The notes: generated by a model from the sequence alone, not told the origin. A stretch of DNA of 64,000 nucleotides from Bradyrhizobium sp. WSM3983 (GCF_000473045.1 NZ_AXAY01000004.1:1-64000); one strand, 5' to 3'. Positions 45,130 through 55,382 are shown, numbered from the stretch's first letter. Translations and numbers: made by a program.

Positions 45130-45232
45130 AAACGGTCTCAGCTCGACGCTACGGCTCGCGCGCGACTACGAGAAGGGCATCGATGTCGTTCACGCCATGA
45201 TTCTCGTCGCAATGAGTCGAAAACGGCTTTGA
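45130..45232 (+). pseudogene. Possible IS5-type transposase C-terminal scrap
   Basis: The frame ending at 45232 reads STLRLARDYEKGIDVVHAMI then LVAMSRKRL. This resembles the last helix of IS5-family transposases (RLxxDYExxxxxAxAWLxxAxxRLxxRR). It is short and the call is tentative. Confidence 0.35.
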
Positions 45233-45233
45233 T

Positions 45234-45677
45234 CGCGTAGCACCACACCTAGCCGCTGTTGGACTGGGTGACGTAGAGCCCGGTTGGGGCACAGATCGAC
45301 GCTTGGTGGAGCACCCATGGTACGCGGCGCGATCATGACCTCGCCATGCCCCGTCAACAGTGCGTGCGATTCCGAGTATGATCAACTCGCCCCATAGAAA
45401 TGGTCACGACCTAAGGCCTGGTCAGACAACCTGCGCTGACGAAGTCATCCCCGGAATCGCAAGCATTGTTGGCTCGGCGGTGCGCCCCGAAGATTCCATA
45501 CCGGGCCGTTCAAGGCAGCACGTCAGGCCGAACCGAAAGGTGCAGCGTCCGGAATTGTACCCCACCAAAACAAGGAGGCGACGGCATGTTTGGTGTGTGG
45601 CAAACTTCTTTACCAACATTTGGAAGGACAATTCGTCAAACAGAGCCGCTCGCAGCGCTACGCTTAGGAGCAGTCGG
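45234..45677. other. Intergenic region
   Basis: About 440 bases before the ferritin-like gene. The open frame across it is an upstream extension without protein character. Probably promoter and decayed DNA. Confidence 0.35.
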
Positions 45678-46451
45678 ATGATCACGCCGCTTCGACGGAA
45701 CTGGAGTCCAAAAGAATTGTTCAATGCTCTTACGCCGGCGATGTTCAGCGGCGAACCGTCGGTTGTGCGCGCCCGTTGGAATAAATTGTGGCCTGACCTG
45801 TACACGGAATATGACGCCAGACATTTGAAAGCCGAGTTATCCGTCCGCAATCTGATTGCCACCGATGAAGCTCGGGCATTTTTTACTGTCTGGGCCGCGG
45901 ACGAAGAGCGTCACACCGATGGCTTTGTCCGCATCATTGAACTTGTCGCCGATGGATCCGAGAGGAACCTCCGAGAGAGATTGGAGGCTCGACCGCATGA
46001 TTTCGGTACGATCAATGACTACCTCACCGACGAATTCTCTGTGATGGTTATGATCGCATTTGATGAGATGTGCACCTGCCATGCCTATGCCGCAGAGAAG
46101 CCGTTCTATACCGAACTTCGCAACGACATCTTCCTTCATTGGCTGCGAGAGGTGGTTGCCGACGAGGCGGTTCACTCGATGAACGCCGTTAACGTGATCC
46201 GCGCACGCTATCGCGACCGCGTTGGAGAAATTGGTGCAATGCTCGATAGGATAATCAGCCACCTTGACGATCTGAGCTACGCTGGCACCTTCCTGCTGGA
46301 CTATTTCGGCGCCGTATACACGAAGGAGTTGCTCGACAAATGCCGCGTCGCGATCCTGAGAAATGTCGAAAAACCTCTCCAGGCCGAAGAGCGAGACAGA
46401 TGGAGTCACCGCCCGAATTCAGGTCGACGCCGTGACCGCGTTGCGGAGTGA
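45678..46451 (+). CDS. Ferritin-like di-iron protein
   Basis: This predicts 257 residues. I use the ATG at 45678 because AGGAG lies eight bases before it. The protein is all-helical with two carboxylate/histidine motifs, DEERHTDGF (about 74-82) and ADEAVHSMN (about 158-166), the ExxH pairs expected for a di-iron four-helix bundle. Its size and motifs suggest the ferritin-like superfamily that includes acyl-ACP desaturases and related oxidases, but I cannot name the family. It would be a cytoplasmic oxidoreductase. Nearby fpr could supply electrons, which is speculation. Confidence 0.65.
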   Translation: MITPLRRNWSPKELFNALTPAMFSGEPSVVRARWNKLWPDLYTEYDARHLKAELSVRNLIATDEARAFFTVWAADEERHTDGFVRIIELVADGSERNLRERLEARPHDFGTINDYLTDEFSVMVMIAFDEMCTCHAYAAEKPFYTELRNDIFLHWLREVVADEAVHSMNAVNVIRARYRDRVGEIGAMLDRIISHLDDLSYAGTFLLDYFGAVYTKELLDKCRVAILRNVEKPLQAEERDRWSHRPNSGRRRDRVAE

Positions 46452-47278
46452 TTCCGGCACCGAGCGCCCAGGGGTGCCTTTCGAGTCGCACACGATTGGT
46501 GCGAGCGATCAGGCACGTCGGCAATGGTCACGCCTTGCTCTGACGAGAATGCCTTGTGATTTGTGTCTACCGTCACGATATCGCGGAACGTAGCGATGGA
46601 TGCCGAATCCGAACGAGAGATGTTGCCGCACATTCTTGCGGTCGATGGGTGAACCAGAACGAATTGCGCCTAACTTTGTGGCGGTTATTTCGCACTCCCA
46701 GTGCAGATTGCAGCTTAAGCTGTGGTGTTCTGACTTGGGCTGGAGCCGGCACGATGAACTGGAGTCTCGGGATCAACGCGGCGCAACTCCTTTCTAGGAG
46801 CGATCTCGTCGTTATAGAGCACTTTCAAACAATGGATATCCTTGATCGCGCGGTTGTGAGCTGGGTTGGCACAGCAGCTGGAACTTCTGTCGAGATGATT
46901 GGAGATGCGCTGGTCGACGATTCGCAGAGAGCCGGGCGCTGCACGGGATACGATGATCGGCCGGTAACGGCTCGACCTTGACTGCCTTTCGTGCGCTGCA
47001 GCTCTAAGCCCACCCGCAGCAAGCCTCGAGAGCCGCGGCATGGCCACGAGTCACTCGAGCACGATGATGTCCTGATCATGCTGCCTAACGCCCACAATTG
47101 CGCTCTTAAGCGTCGACCATTGGACGGAGATTGCAACTTCGAGCAGCTTCCAATTCCGGCTGGAGGACGTTGAGAGCAATGCGATGGCTTCCGCAATGAT
47201 ATTGAACTCCAGTTGTAAGAGGCAGCCCTGGATAAAATTTTAATATTGGAAGGTACCTTTCACCTTGCGAGTCAGGCG
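46452..47278. other. 827-bp region without a gene
   Basis: No frame shows a convincing start, ribosome site or family. I take it as decayed or non-coding DNA. Confidence 0.35.
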
Positions 47279-47632
47279 ATGAGCTCAACATTGATAATTG
47301 TGGCGGTGGGGGCGATTTTCTTTGGAGAAGCCCTTTCGATAATCGCCGAGTTGATTGCCTCAAGGTAATTTGGGAAAGCTGGCGGGCATCTCACAACGCT
47401 TCTGCCGATGTTCCTGCTGGTATCAGTCGGCGGTATTCTGCTCGTCTGCGGATACGCACTCGGCTACATGTATCTCAAGAGTATCTGGATCATTGCCGCA
47501 ATATCGGTGGGAGCAATTTTAGTGATGGAACCGATTCTGGCGCTTCTGCTCTTTCGAGACGTACCGACAGCCGGTTCGCTGATCGGGCTGGTATTCGGCG
47601 CGCTTGGCACGCTAGCTGCGATAATTTTGTGA
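47279..47632 (+). pseudogene. EamA/SMR-like small membrane protein with in-frame stop
   Basis: An ATG at 47279 opens MSSTLIIVAVGAIFFGEALS, continues IIAELIASR, meets TAA at 47366-47368, and resumes in the same frame as FGKAGGHLTTLLPMFLLVSV. It then gives three more hydrophobic helices ending LIGLVFGALGTLAAIIL. The 117-codon frame with one stop is best read as a four-helix membrane protein of drug/metabolite-transporter type broken by a C-to-T change (CAA to TAA). An internal ATG at 47408 could still give a three-helix product. Confidence 0.6.
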
Positions 47633-47997
47633 GACGCGTTCAGCTCTCTTCTCATACCTAAGGAACGCACACGACGAAGACCGCCTGATTGACGCGTGCA
47701 CGCGGGCACGGCGAGCTCTATGAGAGCTATGCGTGAAGGTCAGGCGGCTTGCTGATCGGCGGGCTTGTTGGCTTGACGCAGAAGCTTCCATTCCCAGGAC
47801 AGCAGTTCGTGCAGACGCGAAGCGGGAAGATCGCGATACGGGGAGGACGTCGGCGGGCCAGGCCTTGGACAGAAGCAGTGAGGACAGCGCCACTCTGATG
47901 GTCGTCACCAACCTTGTCATGCTCTTCCCCTTCTTTAAGCAGCCATCACCTTCAGACTACAACTGCAGACTAATGGGATCGGAGGGCGCTTTCCATG
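47633..47997. other. Intergenic region
   Basis: About 365 bases between two broken genes; nothing supportable. Confidence 0.3.
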
Positions 47998-48218
47998 TAG
48001 CTTATTGGTGACCAGCGGCCCTCCTGTGCGCGGGGTGATGGCATGCCCCAGCGCATCAGTGTCATCTCAGTCCCGGCTTCCGTGTTGCGGATCACGGGAG
48101 CTGGATAGTCCGGGAAGACGCCGGGCATTGGCTGCAAGTTGCCGACGTAGCGGTTGACCACGCGGAAGAGTGCGAAGATGGCGGCTTGGTTGGTGGTGAT
48201 TGAATAGAGGTTGCACAA
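47998..48218 (-). pseudogene. SRAP (SOS response-associated peptidase) remnant
   Basis: The frame starts MCNLYSITTNQAAI, with the obligatory catalytic Cys2 of SRAP/HMCES/YedK proteins, and continues to EMTLMRWGMPSP. A one-base shift then turns the expected PPRTGGPPVTN into unrelated sequence, with the right residues (RTGGPLVTN) in another frame, and the gene ends there. About 70 of some 220 residues remain. SRAP proteins crosslink abasic sites in single-stranded DNA. This copy cannot fold fully. Confidence 0.75.
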
Positions 48219-48227
48219 CGTCCAGCC

Positions 48228-49040
48228 TCAAAACGATTTGTCCGGTTCTAGTGAACCGAGGATGGTGCTAATGTTCGTCGCGACAATTGTTCTCTCTTGA
48301 CGTCGACGTTCGAACAAGATCCCGGCCAGCTTTGGCGGGTCTGTCCAATCGGGCGAGACAGCGATCATTCTGCCGAGGTCGAAGATGGCGCCACCGCTGA
48401 TGCCTCTTGGATCAATCGAATTGACAATATCGCCATCCCTCGTTCGCGAATGTCTTTCATACTTGATACGCAAGAGGTGATCTCCGAGAGCGGTAGACCC
48501 GTTGTTGGTTGCCTGATCAGGCACGAAGAGCGCTCCACCGTAAGCAAACCGCTTCGAGACTACTTTTCGTATCTGGTGATCGATCTTTTTGTTCTGAGAG
48601 TTTGGATATCCAAACGCCATATACGGGCGTCCAGCGATAACGTCACTTTGCAGTTCGTTTTCCTGGACGTAGCGGATCGGACCAAGAGCGTTCACGAGGT
48701 GGGGCGGAAGTTCGATGATCGAAAAATCGAACTTGTCGCGGTCCCGTATGCCAGAAGGCGCAACGGTCGCGAGACCCGCTCCTTCTAGTTTTCGCTCCAG
48801 TCTCCCCCGGACGGGAATATAAAGCGAGCTTACCTTGTTGGCATCGATAACGTGTGCGGCTGTAAGGAGCAGATGACGCGATTTATATTTCACGAGAACG
48901 CACGATCCGAGGTGATGCGCTCTGCCGTCGTCTTTGGCGAAATAGATGGGCTGCACTGCCCTTGCAATATCCTCCGCTGCGGCACTACTCATAAGTCCGT
49001 TGAGAGTGTTTCGCGTAAATTCACTTATCGTCACAATCAT
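48228..49040 (-). CDS. Cytoplasmic trypsin-like peptidase
   Basis: This predicts 270 residues. It has the trypsin-fold triad: His63 in LLLTAAHVI, Asp105 in KFDFSIIEL and Ser215 in RGISGGAIF. There is no signal peptide or membrane segment, so unlike the protease at 24571-25656 it should act in the cytoplasm. Stand-alone trypsin-like proteins of this size occur as effectors in bacterial conflict systems. No obvious sensor partner is adjacent; the neighbours are a broken SRAP gene and, 7 bases beyond its start, the fused Cys-rich gene. Confidence 0.8.
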   Translation of the reverse strand: MIVTISEFTRNTLNGLMSSAAAEDIARAVQPIYFAKDDGRAHHLGSCVLVKYKSRHLLLTAAHVIDANKVSSLYIPVRGRLERKLEGAGLATVAPSGIRDRDKFDFSIIELPPHLVNALGPIRYVQENELQSDVIAGRPYMAFGYPNSQNKKIDHQIRKVVSKRFAYGGALFVPDQATNNGSTALGDHLLRIKYERHSRTRDGDIVNSIDPRGISGGAIFDLGRMIAVSPDWTDPPKLAGILFERRRQERTIVATNISTILGSLEPDKSF

Positions 49041-49046
49041 GATTGC

Positions 49047-49658
49047 CTATCGCTCCCCCGGCCACCAATGCGGCGGCGGGTCGCTCGCCGAAATCTTCGT
49101 CGGCCGCAGCGCGACGAGATGGCTCCGCTTGTACGGATGGCCGCGCATATCCGAGCAGTCCTTGCACCGCATGTAGCGCTCCAACTCGTGTATCGGCGTC
49201 GTCTTTGGTCGCCGCACAATATCGAGCGCGACAGTCTGATGGGTGTCGCAGCCGGGGCATTTCATCTCCAGATAACAAATACCCGGCGTTGAGGGCGTCC
49301 CGGAGCGGGCTTGCCGCAGGCCCCTTGGACTACTGCCTGCAAGATTGGGGCATTGCCGCATCGTCCCGCAAGCTGTCTTACAATGGTAATAGTTACAGCT
49401 GCAGACGTCCATGCATTCGGAGTAAGCTCTTAGCAGGAGGTTCTTGCAAGCTGATGCACAGGTATCGGAAACCTTCTGACAGGTTCGCCCTTGCTCGATC
49501 GTGCACGCCACATATTGCAGGAGGTTAGGCTTGTGATTAAGGCGGCCGTTAATTAGATGCGCTTGCTTCCATCCTTCGATAGGCCCGTTGGCGCCGCCAG
49601 TCGTGGAAACGCTAAGTGCGAGCAAGAATGCGAGAGTAAATGCTCCGGGCCTCGTCAT
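49047..49658 (-). CDS. Secreted Cys-rich protein fused to zinc-ribbon domain
   Basis: This predicts 203 residues starting MTRPGAFTLAFLLALSVSTT (signal peptide). Residues 25-105 have many cysteines (CQKVSDTCASACKNLLL, then CMDVCSCNYYHCKTACG). From residue 132 the sequence is a typical rhizobial zinc-ribbon protein: MKCPGCDTHQTVALDIVRRP, then PIHELERYMRCKDCSDMRG and PPPHWWPGER. That second part normally stands alone as a cytoplasmic protein, and an internal ATG at 49265 would produce it separately. The fusion of a secreted region to a cytoplasmic zinc ribbon is odd. It may be two genes joined by deletion. Confidence 0.6.
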   Translation of the reverse strand: MTRPGAFTLAFLLALSVSTTGGANGPIEGWKQAHLINGRLNHKPNLLQYVACTIEQGRTCQKVSDTCASACKNLLLRAYSECMDVCSCNYYHCKTACGTMRQCPNLAGSSPRGLRQARSGTPSTPGICYLEMKCPGCDTHQTVALDIVRRPKTTPIHELERYMRCKDCSDMRGHPYKRSHLVALRPTKISASDPPPHWWPGER

Positions 49659-49834
49659 CGGCTGCTCCAGAATTGGCGCTTGAGGTTTGCAGGTCGAGTT
49701 GTGCCGGGTTAGGCAACTATCGGATGCCACGCCAGCGTGCCTGCTCCGGCGGCAAGCACGCCGCACGTACGTGAACCCTAACCTAGTATACTCGGCGATT
49801 GTCTAAAGCGGCGCGAGCTACTGCCATAGCAATC

Positions 49835-50785
49835 CTACGGTAGGACATTCAGGGCTCTACACGTGATCGTTCCACGTCCAACAAATCCTGCATTGTTAAT
49901 TACGGGGTTCGAATAGCCCGTCGCGTACATGCCTGGAGGGCATTGCTCACCGCCAGTGTGTACATTGCCGGACCAAGTCGCGAGACCGGCCATATTCTTT
50001 TTCAAAGCAGCAATTTCCGATTTTGCGGCTTCCTTTGCGCTCTCGATCTCTCTTTTAATCTGATCAAGGGCAGACGAGGTATATCCGGCAAGTGTTATCG
50101 GAAATGAACCCTCCGCTACTCGCAAGATGAGCGTGGCCTCCGGAGCTGAGGTGAACGTCACACCATCGACAACTTGTGCAGTCGGTTTTCGCGAGCAGGA
50201 CATCGCAACCACATCCGTCGAGGTGATCCTGGCCGGAAAAGATTTTGGCTTATCGGTGCAATTGAGAGAGTTTGCGTCAGGCAGTATGTCAATGCCAAGT
50301 AGGTTATTCCCTCCGCCGCTCTGGTTACTGATATTGATGCTCACCACGTCCTTACTGACCGGACGCATGTCGATTATCCATTGCCGTCCCGCTAGTGATA
50401 GACATTGATTGATTGTGTTCAGCGCCGGCGCAAATATGTTCTTAGAGAAACTGTAATCAGTACTTTCAATGTCGTAGTCAGCAAACGATTTTGAGCAAAA
50501 CTGTTTCCTCTGCGCTTCGTCCATTGAGATCCCGAGACTAAACGCGCTGTAGCCGATATTAAAAGCAGTTTTGTCCGCCGACTGCGATGCCTCGCAGAGA
50601 GCGTAGTATTGCATTGCTTTGAATTGCTTATTTGAGAAGTTGGACGTGTAACTAACCGCCACGGTTTGTGCGAGCCCCTGACAAGTTTGCCCGGTTACCC
50701 CTGGAGCTTGACCAAAGGCATTCTCATTCAGCAACACGGCCGCCATGCTGGCTAACAGCACACGCTTTACTCTCCTTATCGTCAT
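49835..50785 (-). CDS. Secreted hypothetical protein, 316 residues
   Basis: A signal peptide (VLLASMAAVLLNENAFG) is followed by a Cys-containing domain with CQGLAQTVAVSYTS and FAPALNTINQCLSLAG. Residues about 140-225 are beta-rich (VVSINISNQSGGGNNLLGI), 240-270 form a coiled coil (IKREIESAKEAAKSEIAAL), and the C-terminus reads CPPGMYATGYSN to GRGTITCRAL. That last part resembles short cysteine-paired tail modules in secreted bacterial proteins. No family name. It should be periplasmic or surface-exposed. Confidence 0.7.
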   Translation of the reverse strand: MTIRRVKRVLLASMAAVLLNENAFGQAPGVTGQTCQGLAQTVAVSYTSNFSNKQFKAMQYYALCEASQSADKTAFNIGYSAFSLGISMDEAQRKQFCSKSFADYDIESTDYSFSKNIFAPALNTINQCLSLAGRQWIIDMRPVSKDVVSINISNQSGGGNNLLGIDILPDANSLNCTDKPKSFPARITSTDVVAMSCSRKPTAQVVDGVTFTSAPEATLILRVAEGSFPITLAGYTSSALDQIKREIESAKEAAKSEIAALKKNMAGLATWSGNVHTGGEQCPPGMYATGYSNPVINNAGFVGRGTITCRALNVLP

Positions 50786-51118
50786 CGCAATCTCCCTTGG
50801 TTGCTATTCTAAAAACTCAATCAAGACATGCTTGGAAAAAAAAGACAACTCCCGAGAAAGAAGAAAGTCTTCCGTTAAGGCCCCCCATGGGGTAGCCCGG
50901 CAAAACACTTGGCGGAGGGGGCCGCTAATTCGCCCGAAGGCGACGGGGTTCGGAAGGCGGCAGAGGTCCGCTGATCAGCTAGGCCCGGACATCGGTATGG
51001 CCCCTCTTTGAACCTTGGAGTCCCTGGCACCGTTTAGGGACCTAGCCGCACCACGCGATTTGCGCCGCGGGCGACATCACGCCCGGCTACCGATAGCGCT
51101 CGATCATAAAGAGGCTCA
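50786..51118. other. Intergenic region
   Basis: About 330 bases with no supportable gene; upstream region of the secreted hypothetical. Confidence 0.35.
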
Positions 51119-52210
51119 TCATCCGATTTGCTGTATTGGCCCACGAAGTGCCGCTTCCAACCGAACAAGCGTATCAAGTATCGCATCCTGCATCGCGGGC
51201 CATTCAGCTTCAGGCGTCCGCCATCCTCCATTGAGGTCTTTGCAAATTCTGCAACCCTTGCGGCCAGGCAGTTCCTGCCAATCAAGCGGTTCTCCAAATT
51301 TCGCTTCTAGCATTTCTCGCTGGTCGTAAAGTTTCTTGAATGCAGCGAGGCTGGCCTGCTCGCCCTCCTTCACACTTATGTAGCACTCCACCCGGGAGCG
51401 ATCTTCCGTAAGGGAAATGCTCAGCCAGAAGCCGGCTCGGCCGATCCCTGCAGAAATCCAATGATCGGTCGATGTACTACGATTTGCTAATAACGGGATT
51501 TTCTTGGCAATGGATCGCTCAATTATCTGCGACCAGAACTTCTTAAATATCTCCTGCCGTGCCGTTTTGACCTTGCTCTTCTCTCTGCTCTGCTCACGAA
51601 TTTTGATCGTGTAGTCTATTGCCTCGGGCAGCGGCACAATCTGAGTGGCGTCAATCAAGACCTTTCCGTCCAACTTATATGGCTTCAAGCGAATGCAAGC
51701 GATGTCCAGACCGCTCTTGTTCAGCCACATGACCGACGTGATGAGTTCGGCTGAAAAATTCGACGCGGCAAGAATGATCTTAACATCCCCGGAAAGTTCG
51801 ACTTCCTCGATGGTATCAAATTCTAAAAATTCCAAGATTTCTTTTCGTGCTCGCTCGGGATCATCCTTCAGATAATGAGAATGCGCGATCACAGCCTGTT
51901 CAAGGGTCATGCTGGATACCATCGCGGCGTAGCGGATAGCCTGAAGCTCCATATGCCCGCCATCCTCGCTGCGCTTGAGTTCGATCACCGCCAACTCAGC
52001 ATCCTTAGTAAGACAAAGGATATCGATGCGACGCGAACTATCCTGCCAATTTGAGAACTCCTCACACAGAACCATCAAGTCGTCACCGAGCGGCGCGATA
52101 TGTTGCTTTAAGAGGCTCTGAAGATGCTTCCGCTCCAGAATGGCCTCGTCCGCGTAGGTGGTCTCAGAGACCGGCTCAAGCTGATTTTGATTTACAGCAA
52201 ACAGGGCCAT
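51119..52210 (-). CDS. DUF4268 protein with PD-(D/E)xK nuclease-like N-terminus
   Basis: This predicts 363 residues; I start at MALFAVNQNQLEPVSETTYA (52210). Residues 40-100 form a nuclease core of PD-(D/E)xK type: Asp63 in RRIDILCL and Glu77-x-Lys79 in AVIELKRSEDG, with QAIRYAA afterwards. The C-terminal half is the DUF4268 region (FKKFWSQIIERS, then FWLSISLTEDRSRVECYIS and LDWQELPGRKGCRI). Such proteins are usually found near restriction genes and probably cut or bind DNA. The gene stands alone here. Confidence 0.82.
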   Translation of the reverse strand: MALFAVNQNQLEPVSETTYADEAILERKHLQSLLKQHIAPLGDDLMVLCEEFSNWQDSSRRIDILCLTKDAELAVIELKRSEDGGHMELQAIRYAAMVSSMTLEQAVIAHSHYLKDDPERARKEILEFLEFDTIEEVELSGDVKIILAASNFSAELITSVMWLNKSGLDIACIRLKPYKLDGKVLIDATQIVPLPEAIDYTIKIREQSREKSKVKTARQEIFKKFWSQIIERSIAKKIPLLANRSTSTDHWISAGIGRAGFWLSISLTEDRSRVECYISVKEGEQASLAAFKKLYDQREMLEAKFGEPLDWQELPGRKGCRICKDLNGGWRTPEAEWPAMQDAILDTLVRLEAALRGPIQQIG

Positions 52211-52424
52211 CGAAAAGCGCTCCGTCCCGCCCCAGCAGTTGCGCTGCATGCGAAGCGCTCAACCTAAACGGTAAGCCAGCAAGCTCAAAGGCTTTTCGAT
52301 TTTGTTCGAGGATACCGGCGGGCAAACTGGAGGTAACTCTTGAGGCGGATTTCGGCGAATGGCCCCGACGATACTTCACGTCGGGCCATCGCGATCATCG
52401 GGCCGGTTACCTCCCGCCGTGCTT

Positions 52425-53040
52425 TCAGATCACAACGTCGCTGATCACTGCATCCAAAGTCTGTTTCGACCGCACGACATCGAGTTGATCGCACTCCGCA
52501 CGAAAGCGCGCAGCCGCCAACTCCGACTTGCGCCACTCAGCTCGCCGCCGCTGCTCCATCGCGAACGCCTTGCGCGTCTCCATGTCGCAAATGATCTTGT
52601 CGATTTCGGCACCATCCAGCGTCCGCTTGATCCGCAACACGATGGACAATGTCATCAGCACGTCGCCATAGGGCATCAGCAGATCGCACGCTGCGATGTC
52701 GCAATGCGCAATGAAGCTCTCGACTGTTTCCTCGCTCTTGCAGATGAGCAGCGCCAGTTCGCGGGCCTGCCGCAAATCATCGACGGCGGACCGGACATTA
52801 TCATCACCTAACAGCATACGTTCGGCAGCATGACCGGCTGCCAGTTCGATGCAATGGCCGTACACGTTGGCGAATACGTCAGAGACCGAACTGACGTCCT
52901 CGCCCGGCTTTGATCGTGTTGTCCAAAGCCGCTTGCGCTGCCGCGCGTTTGGCAGAGAGCTGTTCGCCGCGCTTCGCAAGCGAGGCAATCGTGGTTTCGA
53001 GTTGCTGCACGGGAGCTTTTCGGAAGGGGTTGCGCATCAT
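52425..53040 (-). pseudogene. Frameshifted phage-type protein
   Basis: The start at 53040 reads MMRNPFRKAPVQQLETTIAS, then LAKRGEQLSAKRAAAQAALD, a helical N-terminus common in small proteins on rhizobial mobile elements. After KAG the frame must shift by one base to continue as EDVSSVSDVFANVYGHCIEL and then AFAMEQRRRAEWRKSELAAA to the stop at 52425. Either a single-base indel or a join of two genes explains this. Confidence 0.5.
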
Positions 53041-53287
53041 GATTTCAGTTTATGCCGCAGCAGCATGATTGCGTAGACCGGACACGTGGTGCGCTCCACA
53101 TTCGGGCGCATTTTCGAGCGCTAGCGCGGCAGCTTTGCTCTCAGCAGCTGCCCTTCCGAGAGCAAAGCGAGACGTCCGCCATTGCGCCAAAATCGCAGAT
53201 GTTTTGCTCGCTACCTCGCTCAACGGCGAGGCTCGCCCCGTTAAATAAAACCGATAGCTCGAATGTGGGCCTTGGCAAGGAAGCGTA

Positions 53288-54100
53288 CTAGATGAGACCA
53301 GCGACGGCACCGGGCATCGACTTACACAAGTCGTTCGGCCCGTCGACTTGCGTCACCGACGCGCGGAACTTCGACATTAGGCCCACTTGGCGTTCTGCCG
53401 AGGGCATGGTTTCGTTCGAGTAGAAGTCAATCACATTGACCCGCTTCTTCTTAAAGAGATATGAGACGCAAACGACCATTTTTCCTGTTCCAAAGGGGGC
53501 CTTCATGAAATCGGAACCTGAATATCCGCCTTTCGCCATATAGGGCGTTCTGCGCTCGTCGAGCTGGACAAGCCTTCCGTTCGTCCATGCCCAGAGCGAG
53601 TATTCGACGTTGGTCATATCGTCGGCCCATCCAAGATTGCTCACAGAATATTTGACCTGCCCAACAAAGGACTGCAAAAATACCTGTGTCTGAGCGGCGG
53701 TTGTCACGTCGGGCGTCAAATCGACCACGGGCGGAGGAATTGCGGGCAAAAGAGGTCTGCGGAATTCCTGGATAAGCTTGATCTTATCGACAGCACTCAA
53801 TTTGCGGTCGTCCATGAGAGCCACACAAAAGATGTAAGCAAGATACGCGTCGGATCGAGCCGCTTCGGCGGCGTCGGATGATTTATACAACTCACGACGT
53901 TCGCTCTCGATCTTCCCGGACAATTCTACCGATCCGAGCAGTCGGACCAATGCTTGCGCCTTGCCCGTAAGATCACCTTTCAATGTTTCGACGTTTTGCA
54001 GCCGGTTGTCGAATTCCGGGGGCTTTCCGCACGTCAGATGCTGTGCTTGTGCTGTCGTCGAGACGAATACGGCGAGAAGTGTAAAGTAATATCGATGCAT
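53288..54100 (-). CDS. Secreted hypothetical protein, 270 residues
   Basis: I start at MHRYYFTLLAVFVSTTAQAQ (54100), which gives a clean signal peptide. The mature protein begins HLTCGKPPEFDNRLQ and is helical, then shows a beta-rich half (QVKYSVSNLGWADDMTNVEY, then MVVCVSYLFKKKRVNVIDF). No family recognised. It is the third secreted unknown in this 5-kb stretch. The last residues (PGAVAGLI) do not suggest an anchor. Confidence 0.65.
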   Translation of the reverse strand: MHRYYFTLLAVFVSTTAQAQHLTCGKPPEFDNRLQNVETLKGDLTGKAQALVRLLGSVELSGKIESERRELYKSSDAAEAARSDAYLAYIFCVALMDDRKLSAVDKIKLIQEFRRPLLPAIPPPVVDLTPDVTTAAQTQVFLQSFVGQVKYSVSNLGWADDMTNVEYSLWAWTNGRLVQLDERRTPYMAKGGYSGSDFMKAPFGTGKMVVCVSYLFKKKRVNVIDFYSNETMPSAERQVGLMSKFRASVTQVDGPNDLCKSMPGAVAGLI

Positions 54101-55382
54101 GATTACCCCCCTGCAAGAACTGCACTTATCCGTGATCGCTTCACTCTCTCGCTGTTCGCTTTCGAAGAGCAGCCCCCTTGCGGAGAGTGAGATAGTCATC
54201 CCTCAAGGAGCCAATTCCCGAAGCCTTGCACACGCGTCGTCGACCACCGCGTTCTGATAAACGGAGCAAAGTAACTCTCAATCTGGCGATGCGGGCGGTG
54301 GAACCTTATCTCAGTAATAGAGACCTTTGAAGCTAGGACTTTGGCATCTCTCCCTCTCATCCGAGCGGAGGCTCTTGCGGCTCAGACCACATCGGCCAGA
54401 ATTCCCGTAGGCGGGCCTGCGCCTTCGCGCGCGTGGACGGTCCACCACGATGCTTCTCGACGTATGCGAAGAGCCGTGCTGTATCAACGATCCACACATT
54501 TGCGCGCTTCTCCGCTAACCGAATTCGAGTTTGGCAGCGCGGGAAATCACGGGCAAGTCGTGACCGATCGAGGCTGTTTTCCCACGGAAAAGCCGCAGCG
54601 CGGTCCAGCCCCACTGCGGCCATCCCGGACCAACTAAAAATTGGTGCTCAAATCTCTCCGGTGTTCTCACAGTAGAACACCCCGTTCCGAAAATGGATTC
54701 CGTATAACTACCGCAACTCGACGTCACACTATTGTAACTCAAGCCCTAAGATGACACGGATCGCTCTCCAGCCCCAATGCTCCCGGCTGCCGATTCAATT
54801 GCGGATCAGAGCGCCGGGAGTTCTAGGCCGCGCAGGCTTGGTGCAGACCTTAACGGGCCCGGACATTTCCGTCGACGTTGAGCTTTTCTTGAGTTCCTCG
54901 ACATTGAGTATCCCCAATGATTTAAGCCGGGAGCCGGAACGTGTTCATTTCGATATCCCAGGCTGTGGCTGGCCCCGAGCGGGCGATGCGCCCGCCGAAT
55001 CTACCCTCCTTTGTTTAGCAAATCCCCGCCCGCCCACGATCATCTTCGCAGCAACACCCTGGCGCCTGACATTTGAAAAGTCTCATTTTCATTCACTACC
55101 GCAGCAGTCAACATGAACGGACTCGCCATCGCAGATCGAGACTTTTATGAGCGGTTCAAAAGCAAAAGTGATTTGTAGCTTTGTCGTGATTCTTGTCGGG
55201 TCACGGCGCTTGCCGAGTGAAGCCGCCGCTGAAGGGCGATCTAGATCTGGCGAGCCACTTAAAATCACAGAGGAGCTTCGATCGAATCTTCGACTGGAGG
55301 ATGCGAACGCCGCACTCGATCCCTGCGACCTGTCGGTAGCGCAAGACAGAAATTTCCGCTAGCTTCTGAAGGCTTTGCTGTG
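54101..55382. other. 1.3-kb region with weak coding signals only
   Basis: A minus-strand frame at 54357-54623 has a protein-like segment (RANVWIVDTARLFAYVEKHR, then AQARLREFWPMW) and a plus frame at 54751-55116 is open, but neither has a clear start or family. I do not call them as genes. Confidence 0.35.
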
